This document shows positions 36,148 through 43,237 of a stretch of DNA of 64,000 bases, piece after piece. The notes below the pieces were generated by a model. It did no database searches and was not told the origin of the DNA. It saw only the letters and a list, made by a program, of their open reading frames with translations. Each line of letters opens with the position of its first letter. Positions within the stretch are counted from its first letter, which is position 1. Both the position numbers and the translations under genes were made by a program. Origin of the DNA: Polyangiaceae bacterium. Its GTDB lineage: Bacteria; Myxococcota_A; Polyangia; Polyangiales; Polyangiaceae. The stretch is from contig JADJYE010000007.1 in NCBI GenBank assembly GCA_016719945.1, positions 124,001-188,000 on the forward strand. Reading direction: 5' to 3'.

Positions 36148-36954
36148 TCAGGCCGGCGCGACGACCGCCGACCAGGCCGGCTCGCTGTTGACGAGCTGGC
36201 GCGTACGCTTCGTGAGCACCTCGCAGCCGCTCTTGGTGACGACGACCGTGTGCTCGAACTGCGCCGAGAGTGAGCCATCGACGGTGACGGCGGTCCATTT
36301 GTCGGCGAGGACCTCGACCTCGAACGCGCCGACGTTGATCATCGGCTCGATCGTGAAGACCATCCCCGCCTTGAGCCGCATCCCCGAGCCGCGGCGGCCG
36401 TAGTGGTGGACCTGCGGGGGCTCGTGGAACTGCCGGCCGATGCCGTGTCCGACGAACGCTCGCACGACCGAGCAGCCTTGCCCCTCGGCGTACTCCTGGA
36501 TCGCGGCGCCGATATCTCCGAGGCGCGCGCCCTCCCTCACCTCGGCGATGGCGAGGTCGAGGCTCTTGCGGCTCACCTCCGTCACCTTCCGCGCCTCGGC
36601 GCTCGGCTTGCCGATGTAAAACGTCGCCGACGTGTCGCCGTAGAACCCTTCGAAGATGGTCGTGACGTCGACGTTGATGATGTCGCCGTCCTTCAGCACC
36701 TGCGACCCCGGGATGCCGTGGCACACGACCTCGTTGATCGACGTGCAGACGCTCTTGGGGAAGCCGTGATAGTTGAGCGGCGCGGGCCAGGCGCCCCGTT
36801 GGATCGTGTCCTCGTGGACGAAGCGGTCGATGTCGTCGGTGGTGATGCCGGCCTTCAACATCTCCCCGACCTTCAGCAGCGTGTCGGCGGCCATCTGACA
36901 GGCGACGCGGATGCCGTTCACCTCCTTGACCGACTTGATGGTGACGTTGCTCAC
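36148..36954 (-). CDS. map: Methionine aminopeptidase, type I
   Basis: A 268-residue enzyme that removes the initiator Met from nascent proteins. The five metal ligands are recognisable: Asp in INVDVTTIF and GDTSATF, His in FVGHGIGRQFHEPP, Glu in FTIEPMIN and Glu in QFEHTVVV. The substrate His is in LNYHGFPKSVCTSINEVVCHG. It has no N-terminal SH3-type extension. The start is GTG 36954, which overlaps the stop of the upstream lipoprotein gene as GTGA, coupling the two. The usual neighbours (secY, infA, ribosomal proteins) are absent, so this may be a secondary map copy. Confidence 0.95.
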   Translation of the reverse strand: MSNVTIKSVKEVNGIRVACQMAADTLLKVGEMLKAGITTDDIDRFVHEDTIQRGAWPAPLNYHGFPKSVCTSINEVVCHGIPGSQVLKDGDIINVDVTTIFEGFYGDTSATFYIGKPSAEARKVTEVSRKSLDLAIAEVREGARLGDIGAAIQEYAEGQGCSVVRAFVGHGIGRQFHEPPQVHHYGRRGSGMRLKAGMVFTIEPMINVGAFEVEVLADKWTAVTVDGSLSAQFEHTVVVTKSGCEVLTKRTRQLVNSEPAWSAVVAPA

Positions 36955-37535
36955 CGGCTCACCTCTTGAACTGCGACGGCCTCCAGGACCACGGCGGCGA
37001 CGTCGGCCGAGTCGGGGGCGAGATAGAAGTGGTTCACGATCTCGTCGTCTTGGCCAGCGTAACGTCGGACGAAGCCGACGAACGTCTTGCCTTGCAGGGC
37101 GGTGTCTTGCGCCTTTACGAGGCCGTACGAGGGGTCTCCGGCCTCGATGGTCACCTCGAAGGTGCGGTCCTCGAGCTTCGACTCCGCGAGCAGCGGGTTG
37201 GCGAACTGCAGGCCCAGGTGGTACGTCGCCTGACCGAGCCTCGAGTCGACAGTGACCGTCTGGACGCGGACACGGCCCACGATCTCGGCGCGCTGCGAAC
37301 GCGCCCACAGCGTCTGGTCTTTGCGGGGTGGCTTGGGGGGCAAGATCCCCAGCGCGGCCGGATCGATCTCGTCGCCGAAGAGCTCCCGTTCGGGCCCCTG
37401 CCACAGCGGCAGCCCGAGCGTCTTGGCCGGGCCAGCAGGGCCAGGCCCGGAAGGCGAGCACGCAGCGGTGAAGAGCGCGAGCGCGGCGACGCCGAGCGCT
37501 CGGGCGGGCGAAAAGGCGAAAAAAGGTCGGCGCAC
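36951..37535 (-). CDS. Small lipoprotein coupled to map
   Basis: A 194-residue lipoprotein. The lipobox TAAC lies at about residue 26 after a hydrophobic stretch (ALGVAALALFTA). The mature part is a single beta-rich domain (VRVQTVTVDSRLGQATYHLGL, DRTFEVTIEAGDPSYG, KTFVGFVRRY) followed by a C-terminal segment that reads like a transthyretin-type sandwich. No family was identified. Its stop codon overlaps the map start by 4 nt. The 257 bp upstream contain no gene on this strand. Confidence 0.72.
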   Translation of the reverse strand: MRRPFFAFSPARALGVAALALFTAACSPSGPGPAGPAKTLGLPLWQGPERELFGDEIDPAALGILPPKPPRKDQTLWARSQRAEIVGRVRVQTVTVDSRLGQATYHLGLQFANPLLAESKLEDRTFEVTIEAGDPSYGLVKAQDTALQGKTFVGFVRRYAGQDDEIVNHFYLAPDSADVAAVVLEAVAVQEVSR

Positions 37536-37720
37536 CAGGCCGTTTTGCTATCACACGGACCCCGCCCTGTCACAGCCGGATGGGGCGAACCCGGCATCGG
37601 CCCGGTGTCGGCCGCATCTTTCGAAGCGCGATTGAACCAATCGCGGCGATCCCCCGTCCAACCCCAGCGACGAGCCTTCGGGCCCGTGGGGCTTGCGCGC
37701 CGGCCGCCGACGCGTGAGGG

Positions 37721-37759
37721 TACAATCGAGCTCGCCAACGGGGTTTCGCGCCGTTGGCG
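37721..37759 (+). promoter_or_regulatory. TACAAT box and 5' stem-loop
   Basis: TACAAT at 37721-37726 fits a -10 element. A perfect 9-bp inverted repeat, CGCCAACGG (37733-37741) and CCGTTGGCG (37751-37759) with a 9-nt loop, begins about 7 nt downstream, which is where transcription would start. No good -35 stands at the usual distance. The hairpin precedes a GGAGGAAGA ribosome site before the ATG at 37793. It may protect the mRNA 5' end or control translation. Confidence 0.55.
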
Positions 37760-37792
37760 CGCCCCACAAGAGCAGCATCGGTCGGAGGAAGA

Positions 37793-38662
37793 ATGAGAAC
37801 GTCTGGTCGTCTTTCCCTCGGCGCCCGCACGATCGGCGCCATCGTCGCGCTGAGCGTTGGCCTGGCGTCTACCGTGGCCCTGCCCACTGCGTCCGCGCAG
37901 GGCAAGCCGCCCGCGAAGACGCCGACCACCAAGAAGAAAGAGGACAAGAAGCCCGCCGCGACGGCCGAGGCGCCCACCGTGGCGACCCCCGTCACGATCG
38001 CCCCGAAGGACCTCGCCTGGGGCATCGACAAGAAGAAGCTCGCGACGATCTACGACAAGGTCATCGACGAGGACTACAAGCCCAAGTACCAGAAGACGCA
38101 GCCAGGCCCCGCCCTCGATCGGCTCGACGCCGAGGTGGCGGAGAAGAAGGCCGAGTTTCGCCGCAGCGAGATCCAGTTCGGGAGCGTCGCCACGGGGATG
38201 GATCAGACCAACCTGAAGGGCGAGTTCACCTACGGCAACAAGGAGCACTTGCTGTCGATCGATCGGGGCGGCAAGACCCGGTACTTCTTCTTCATCGGCG
38301 ACAAGATGTGGAAGGTCGTCGACGCCATCAAGCTCGGCGAGAAGTCCCAGTGGGGAAAGACCTTCGACGACGCGGTCGCGATCCTCAACAAGCACTACGG
38401 CGTTGCCGGCCGGGCGCGCCCCGCCGATGACGCAGCGGGCCGGCCGTTCGCCGAGGTCGACTGGAAGGACACCAAGTTCCAGGTGCGCGCGGTCAACTGG
38501 GACGACGGCACGTTCGGGCTGGTCTTCCAAGACCCGGTCACGGTCGCCAACCTCCCGACCCTGCGCAAGGCCGCGACCGCGACCGCCAAGGAGATCGACG
38601 CCAAGGTGAAGGACGCCGCCGCGAAGAAGCCCGAGCAGGCGCCGCCGCCGAAGAAAAAGTAG
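37793..38662 (+). CDS. Exported protein of unknown function, Lys-rich ends
   Basis: A 289-residue protein with an ideal GGAGGA ribosome site. The signal peptide ends near ASA-QG. A Lys/Ala/Pro-rich linker (about 35-70) precedes a globular domain (about 75-245) with IDKKKLATIYDKVIDEDYKPKY, a conserved-looking FRRSEIQFG, and RYFFFIGDKMWKVVDAIKLG. The C-terminus is again Lys/Pro-rich (KPEQAPPPKKK). It has no Cys, no lipobox and no recognised family. It is probably a soluble periplasmic protein and is transcribed alone, converging on the NifU-like gene across a strong hairpin. Confidence 0.75.
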   Translation: MRTSGRLSLGARTIGAIVALSVGLASTVALPTASAQGKPPAKTPTTKKKEDKKPAATAEAPTVATPVTIAPKDLAWGIDKKKLATIYDKVIDEDYKPKYQKTQPGPALDRLDAEVAEKKAEFRRSEIQFGSVATGMDQTNLKGEFTYGNKEHLLSIDRGGKTRYFFFIGDKMWKVVDAIKLGEKSQWGKTFDDAVAILNKHYGVAGRARPADDAAGRPFAEVDWKDTKFQVRAVNWDDGTFGLVFQDPVTVANLPTLRKAATATAKEIDAKVKDAAAKKPEQAPPPKKK

Positions 38663-38720
38663 CGAGCCCGCGGGGGCGGCGAGGGCCGTCCCCCTGTTCG
38701 CGATCGCCTCGCCGACCGCG

Positions 38721-38748
38721 ATCGCCTCGCCGACGACGGCGAGGCGAT
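38721..38748. terminator. Bidirectional hairpin between convergent genes
   Basis: A perfect 12-bp stem, ATCGCCTCGCCG (38721-38732) and CGGCGAGGCGAT (38737-38748), has an ACGA loop between two convergent operons. The left arm is preceded by a direct repeat of the same arm (from about 38702). There is no T-run on either side, so it may act as a Rho-assisted or structural terminator for both strands. Confidence 0.65.
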
Positions 38749-38761
38749 GACCGCGCGTGGC

Positions 38762-39040
38762 TTACTTCTTCACCGACTCCACCAGGCTCGCGCCCTCGGG
38801 GATCTTGATGCCGCAGCTGACGTCGAGACGCGCCGTGGGCGCGACCGCGCGCAGCGCAGGCTCGATCACCCCGCGGACGACGAGCGGCGCGCCGGGGCAG
38901 CCGGCGTAGCGGCCGGCCAGGTGGAGCGAGAGGTGGTTCGGCTCGACGGCCACCACGTAGACCTCGCCGCCGTCGGCGCGGACGACCGGCTCAATGACCT
39001 CCTTGAGCACCTTGAGGAGCTGGTCGATCGTCGCGGTCAT
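38762..39040 (-). CDS. NifU C-terminal-like protein with an altered cluster motif
   Basis: A 92-residue protein matching the NifU C-terminal (Nfu) domain, which holds transient Fe-S clusters. The fold signatures VIEPVVRADGGEVYVV and GVIEPALRAV are present. The usual CxxC motif (pattern LxGxCxxCP) here reads LAGRYAGCPGAP, so the first cysteine is Tyr and only one cluster cysteine remains, plus another near SCGIKIP. It may bind a cluster with other ligands, or have a different role. It is the last gene of a six-gene lipoprotein operon, 32 nt after the preceding gene. Confidence 0.82.
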   Translation of the reverse strand: MTATIDQLLKVLKEVIEPVVRADGGEVYVVAVEPNHLSLHLAGRYAGCPGAPLVVRGVIEPALRAVAPTARLDVSCGIKIPEGASLVESVKK

Positions 39041-39072
39041 GGAAGGTGCCGAAAGGATAGCAGCATCGGCGG

Positions 39073-39948
39073 TCAGTAGATCGTGCTGATCACGGCAACG
39101 ACGGCGTCGTCGCCGAAGGCCGGGGCCTTCTTCGCGACGATCCCCCAGGTCTTGCCCTCGAGATCGACCTTCGTGCGGGCCTCTCCGCCGGCCGCCTTGG
39201 TGACCAGGTCTTGCTTCACGAGCTCTTCGGCGTGGATGTCCGGTGCATCGGGGTGCCCAAGAGCGACCTTGCCCTTCACGACGAACAGGTACGCCTCGAC
39301 CTTGTCGGAGGTCTCCTTGGTCTTCTCGTCGAGCTTGGTGCGGACCGCGTCCTGGACGAACCCGACGTACAGGCGCATCGACCAGCCGCTGACGAACAAC
39401 CCTTGCGGCTTGCCGTCTTTTCCAGGGACCGCGTGGGCGACGATCCAAGCGATGTCGCTGCCCTGCTTCACGCCCCGGAGCGCGTCCATCTCGCCGTAGG
39501 CCTCCTGCAGGGCCGCGTTGGGCTCGAGGGCCTTTCCGAGCGACGGGAAGACCTTCAACACGTTCTGATCGACGAGCCGGTCGGGGTCGATCTCGCTGCG
39601 CAAGACCAGGCCGTCCGTCGCGGCGTAGCTGAAGAACGTGCTCTTCGCGTAGGACAGCTCCTTCACGTTGTCGCGCGCCGCCTTGATGGCCGTCTGCAGC
39701 TCGGCGCGCCCGCCCACCGGATCGGCTGGCATGCGCCCGGCGAGGACCTTGGCGCCCTCGGGCATGCCCTTTCGCAGCTGCTCGACGTCGCGGTTGAAGA
39801 TCTCGAGCGCCATGTCGCACGCGTCGGCGCCGTGCTTCTGCGCCAGGGCTGCGGGGTCGGAGCAGCCGGGGAGCGCCAGCGTCGCCCCGAGCGCGGCGGC
39901 GGACCCGAGGAACGTTCGGCGAAGCTGCACGTGGCGCTGGATCGACAT
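39073..39948 (-). CDS. Lipoprotein of unknown function
   Basis: A 291-residue lipoprotein with lipobox LPGC at residue 29. The leader starts MSIQRHVQLRRTFLGS and contains RR followed by TFLGSAAALGA, so a Tat-type signal is possible. The body is alpha/beta with GKALEPNAALQEAYGEMDAL, IAWIVAHAVPGKDGKPQGLF and SGWSMRLYVGFVQDAVRTKL. It resembles GAF/sensor-like folds only by strand pattern, and I do not assign a family. Its ATG overlaps the upstream stop by 1 nt (TGATG). It belongs to the coupled lipoprotein operon ending with the NifU-like gene. Confidence 0.75.
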   Translation of the reverse strand: MSIQRHVQLRRTFLGSAAALGATLALPGCSDPAALAQKHGADACDMALEIFNRDVEQLRKGMPEGAKVLAGRMPADPVGGRAELQTAIKAARDNVKELSYAKSTFFSYAATDGLVLRSEIDPDRLVDQNVLKVFPSLGKALEPNAALQEAYGEMDALRGVKQGSDIAWIVAHAVPGKDGKPQGLFVSGWSMRLYVGFVQDAVRTKLDEKTKETSDKVEAYLFVVKGKVALGHPDAPDIHAEELVKQDLVTKAAGGEARTKVDLEGKTWGIVAKKAPAFGDDAVVAVISTIY

Positions 39949-41084
39949 CAGAGGGCCTCCGGGGAGATGAAGACGATTTCGACACGCGCGTTGAGCGCGC
40001 GTTCCGGCGACTTGCGCCCTACCAGGGGCTCTGCGTCGTCGGCGACGAAGACGAGCTTCTTCGTCTTGGACACCGCGCCCAGCGCGCCAGCGATCGACGC
40101 GCCGCGAGCCTGCCACTTCTGGCGCTCGGCCGCGGACAGGGGTTTGTCCGAGTGGAGCACGACCGCGATGGGGAAGCGGTCGTTCGCCGCGGACACACGA
40201 TCGAGCTCGGCGAGGCGCTCCTTCGCGCCGGGCTTCAGGCTGTCTCCGTCGAACAGCTCCCTCAGCACGACCACGACGCCCCGCTCGTCTCGCTCCGGCG
40301 CCATGAGCGCGCCGGACGAAGCGGCCATCGCGCTGAGCTGCTCGAGCAGATCGCCAGTCGGGAGCGAGGCAGCCTTGGTCGAGCCCGCGCGTCGCGCGCG
40401 GCCCAGCAGCGCGGAGCACGCGGCGCGCGCCTTCGCGATGGCCTCCATGGGGGCCTGCTTCTTGGCGTCGCCGAGCTCGGCGGCGAGCGCCACGAGCTGG
40501 GCGTCCGCGGCGTCGAGATCCTTCTTCAGCTCGGCGTCCGAGCCCCCCTGCCCGCCGTCGCCGACCGCGCGGCCGGCGGCGCACAGCAGCTGCCCTTGCA
40601 GCAGGAACGCGCGGGCCCCGTCCCTTCGCTTCGCCTCTGCCTCCGCGCCCGTCGCCGTCGTGTCGGCGAGGGACGTCAGCGCGGCGAGGCGGGCCTCGAG
40701 AGCGGCGACCTCGGAGCTGGCGCGTGCCTGCTGCGCGTCGAGCTCGCGCAGCTCGGCGGCCAGCGTGTCGTGCTCGACCAGGTGAGCCTTCTCGCGGAGG
40801 GTGGCCTTCGCGAGCCGCGAGAGCGCGATGCCCTCGTTGTAGAGCGCGATCGCCTCCTCCGCGAGGAACTGGGCGCGCGCGGCCGGCCCCTTGTCGAGCG
40901 CCTCGTGGGCCTCGAGCCGGCGCTTCTCGGCCCGCGCCCACGACGGCGCCGCGTGCTCCTTCGCGTCGAGCGCCGCAGGAGACTGGCTGATGCGATCGGC
41001 CTCGGAGAGCACTTGAGGCGCAGGGATCGGCGCGCAAGCCGCGGCCCCCAGGGCCACGACCAGAGGCCAAGCCGCGCGCCTCAC
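39948..41084 (-). CDS. OmpA-like C-terminal domain lipoprotein with helical stalk
   Basis: A 378-residue lipoprotein with a GTG start, lipobox AAAC at residue 17. Residues about 30-260 are Ala/Glu/Lys-rich helix, probably a coiled-coil stalk. The last ~110 residues look like an OmpA/Pal peptidoglycan-binding domain: a strand (VVVVLRELFDGDSLKPGAKERL), a helix, IAVVLHSDKPLS, and the closing RALNARVEIVF, which matches the NRRVEI end of the family. It would tether the outer membrane to peptidoglycan. The GTGA overlap with the upstream gene and TGATG overlap with the downstream gene show tight coupling. Confidence 0.8.
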   Translation of the reverse strand: MRRAAWPLVVALGAAACAPIPAPQVLSEADRISQSPAALDAKEHAAPSWARAEKRRLEAHEALDKGPAARAQFLAEEAIALYNEGIALSRLAKATLREKAHLVEHDTLAAELRELDAQQARASSEVAALEARLAALTSLADTTATGAEAEAKRRDGARAFLLQGQLLCAAGRAVGDGGQGGSDAELKKDLDAADAQLVALAAELGDAKKQAPMEAIAKARAACSALLGRARRAGSTKAASLPTGDLLEQLSAMAASSGALMAPERDERGVVVVLRELFDGDSLKPGAKERLAELDRVSAANDRFPIAVVLHSDKPLSAAERQKWQARGASIAGALGAVSKTKKLVFVADDAEPLVGRKSPERALNARVEIVFISPEAL

Positions 41085-41734
41085 TTCTTCTCCTTCGGCG
41101 GCGCAGGCTTCTTCGGAGCGGCGCCCTTGGATGGCTCGACGGCCTTCTCGGGCGGCTTCTTCGGAGCCACAGGCTGGCCCTTCTTCTCGCTTGGCTTGGC
41201 GACCTCGCCCGCCTTCTTCTTGGCGGGGTCGACCGAGACCGGCGGCGCCTTGGCTGCCTCTTCCGCCTTCTTGACGCTGGCGACGAGCTGCAGCTTGCGG
41301 GCCTCGGTCTCTGCGAGCAGCGCGCGCGCTCGGCCGAGCTTGTCCTTCAGATCCTTCGTCTTCGTCTCGGCCTCGGCGGCCTTCGTCTCCGACAACGCGG
41401 CGCTGACCAGCGCGACGGCGGAGTCTGCCCAGCCGAGCGCCACGCGAGAGAGCAGGCCCGCGCCCTCTTCGTCTCCCGCGAGCTTCGCGCCGTGGGCGCG
41501 CCCGAGCGCGAGCCGCGCCTTCTTGACTGGCGCCTCGACCAGCGCCTTCGTCGTGTCGTCGCTCGGGAGCGACGCCAGCCGCTCCTTCGCCTTCACCCCG
41601 TCGGGCGCGACAGGGTCGGCGTCCGGGGGGAGCTGCTCACCCCCGGCGCCCCCGTGTGCCAGCGCCGCGGGCGCGCCGAGCACGTGGCCCCCCAGGAGGC
41701 CCGATACCACGAGCGCGAGCACGACCTTCCGCAT
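41081..41734 (-). CDS. Exported coiled-coil protein with Lys/Pro-rich tail
   Basis: A 217-residue protein from ATG 41734 (a TTG at 41752 is also in frame). A signal peptide (MRKVVLALVVSGLLGGHVLG, cleavage near ALA-HG) is followed by helices, probably coiled coil (about 55-140, ETKAAEAETKTKDLKDKLGRARALLAETE has heptads), and a Lys/Pro/Ala-rich C-terminus. No lipobox. It overlaps the OmpA-like gene by 4 nt and follows a small lipoprotein gene by 54 nt. It probably forms a periplasmic complex with the neighbouring lipoproteins. Confidence 0.75.
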   Translation of the reverse strand: MRKVVLALVVSGLLGGHVLGAPAALAHGGAGGEQLPPDADPVAPDGVKAKERLASLPSDDTTKALVEAPVKKARLALGRAHGAKLAGDEEGAGLLSRVALGWADSAVALVSAALSETKAAEAETKTKDLKDKLGRARALLAETEARKLQLVASVKKAEEAAKAPPVSVDPAKKKAGEVAKPSEKKGQPVAPKKPPEKAVEPSKGAAPKKPAPPKEKK

Positions 41735-41788
41735 CGGGGGAACGCGTACCAAACGGCTAGGTCCCCAGCAAGAGGAGACGGCCTGCGA

Positions 41789-42277
41789 TCAGTCGGGATC
41801 GAAGTTCTGGATGAACCAGTCGATCGACGGGCGCGCGCGTTCGACCAGGTCGCGCTTGCCGCCGGACTCGACCAGGTGGACGTGGTCCTTCGTGACGAAC
41901 ACGACGATCGTGTAGAGGTACGGCTCGCTGCCCTCGTCGTGGCCGAAATCGAGCCGCACGCCCTTCGTTCCGTCCTTTGCGCTCGCGTCCTTCTTCGACA
42001 ACAAGGCGTAGCCTTCGCCGAGCCGGATGCGGTTCTCCAGGGCGCGCACGGCGAGCGCGAGATCGACGGTGGGCTCGTTGTCCCACGAGCGGATCCCCAC
42101 CACGACGCCGTCGGCGGTCGAGGCGCGGTACTCGTCGGCTCCCCGGTCGTACGTCCGCGCGCCGTCGGTGAGCTCGACGAAACCATCGGGCGTGCTGACC
42201 TCGTAGGGCTTGCCGCAGGCCGCCGCGATGGCCAGCGACGCGACCGCGAGACCCAGCTTTGCGATGCGGCTCTTCAT
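41789..42277 (-). CDS. Small lipoprotein, unknown function
   Basis: A 162-residue lipoprotein with lipobox AAAC at residue 21. The mature domain begins YEVSTPDGFVELTDGA and alternates short strands with one helix (VRALENRIRLGEGYALL), ending RPSIDWFIQNFDPD. The pattern resembles small alpha/beta lipoproteins of PsbP-like shape, but this is not certain. Its ATG overlaps the stop of the DUF4349 gene as ATGA. It is the second gene of the six-gene operon. Confidence 0.75.
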   Translation of the reverse strand: MKSRIAKLGLAVASLAIAAACGKPYEVSTPDGFVELTDGARTYDRGADEYRASTADGVVVGIRSWDNEPTVDLALAVRALENRIRLGEGYALLSKKDASAKDGTKGVRLDFGHDEGSEPYLYTIVVFVTKDHVHLVESGGKRDLVERARPSIDWFIQNFDPD

Positions 42278-43104
42278 AGCGACTTCAGCCTCCCCAGGCC
42301 GACGTTGTTGAGCCAGGGCAGGGGCAAGACGAACGGCCCCTGCTGGACCTGCTGCGACGCGCGGGGCTCGAAGCGGACAGTGACGGTCGAGTAGCGAGCG
42401 AGGTCGCCGAGGAGCTTGAGCCTGCCCTTGATGCGCTCGATCTCGCCGGTGATGCGGCCTAGCTCCTTCTCGATCTCGAGCGCCTCTTGCACCTTGTTCG
42501 CCTTCTCGAGCAGCTTCTCGAAGCGAGCGCGGAGGGCCACCTGGTTCTGAAGCTGGATCTCGAGGTCGCGATATTCCGCGGTGACATCCTCGGAGGAGAC
42601 GTCCCGGTGGAGGACGTCGCCCACCTTCTCGATGGCGTCCACCAGCTCCTGGAAGTGCTGCGCGGGGACGCGCACCGTGATCGAGCGATCGTCGCGGCGC
42701 GAGAGGTAGCCGCCGTGCTGCTTGGCGAGGCCTTCGACCGAGTCGAGCGACTTCTCGACTTCGAAGACGCTCAGGTTGAGCTCGGCGCGGTAGATGAGGA
42801 TCGGCTGCTTGCGCGCCGGATCGTCGATGCCGACCGCGACCGGGGGCTTCTGACCGGCGGGGGCGGGCTGAGCCGGGGGAGCCGGCGGCTCGGGGGCGAG
42901 CTTCGCGAAGTCGGGCCGGTACTCCTCGTCCGACTCGGACGTGGCGCCCGTGCCCGCGTCCTCACGAACCGGGGACTCGGCAGGCGCCATCATGCCTCCG
43001 GTCGCCTTCATGGGCGACGGCGCCGCGGCGTCGCTGTACCGCGACATGCAGCCGGCCGCGAACGCAGCGAGCAGCAACAAGCCTATCGGGTGTCCGTGTC
43101 TCAT
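42274..43104 (-). CDS. DUF4349-like lipoprotein
   Basis: A 276-residue lipoprotein from ATG 43104, lipobox AAGC at residue 19. A Pro/Ala-rich linker (about 70-95) precedes a domain with ILIYRAELNLSVFEVEKSLDSV, GGYLSRRDDRSITVRVPAQHF, the helix QLQNQVALRARFEKLLEKANKV and IEKELGRITGEIERIKGRLKLL. These are hallmarks of DUF4349: a beta domain carrying a long coiled-coil hairpin. DUF4349 proteins are often membrane-anchored and poorly characterised. It is the first gene of the operon, divergent from the coiled-coil kinase across 133 bp. Confidence 0.82.
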   Translation of the reverse strand: MRHGHPIGLLLLAAFAAGCMSRYSDAAAPSPMKATGGMMAPAESPVREDAGTGATSESDEEYRPDFAKLAPEPPAPPAQPAPAGQKPPVAVGIDDPARKQPILIYRAELNLSVFEVEKSLDSVEGLAKQHGGYLSRRDDRSITVRVPAQHFQELVDAIEKVGDVLHRDVSSEDVTAEYRDLEIQLQNQVALRARFEKLLEKANKVQEALEIEKELGRITGEIERIKGRLKLLGDLARYSTVTVRFEPRASQQVQQGPFVLPLPWLNNVGLGRLKSL

Positions 43105-43237
43105 CCAGCCGAGCCTTTCCGCAGCTGCCACGCCGGAGCAACGCGCGGCGGCAGCGGAACCTTACATCAACTGCGAGGGCGGCGCGGAAGCTGTGCTCTT
43201 CTGGCCCTCGGCCCGAGTGTCCGCTAGCTTCGGAGGC

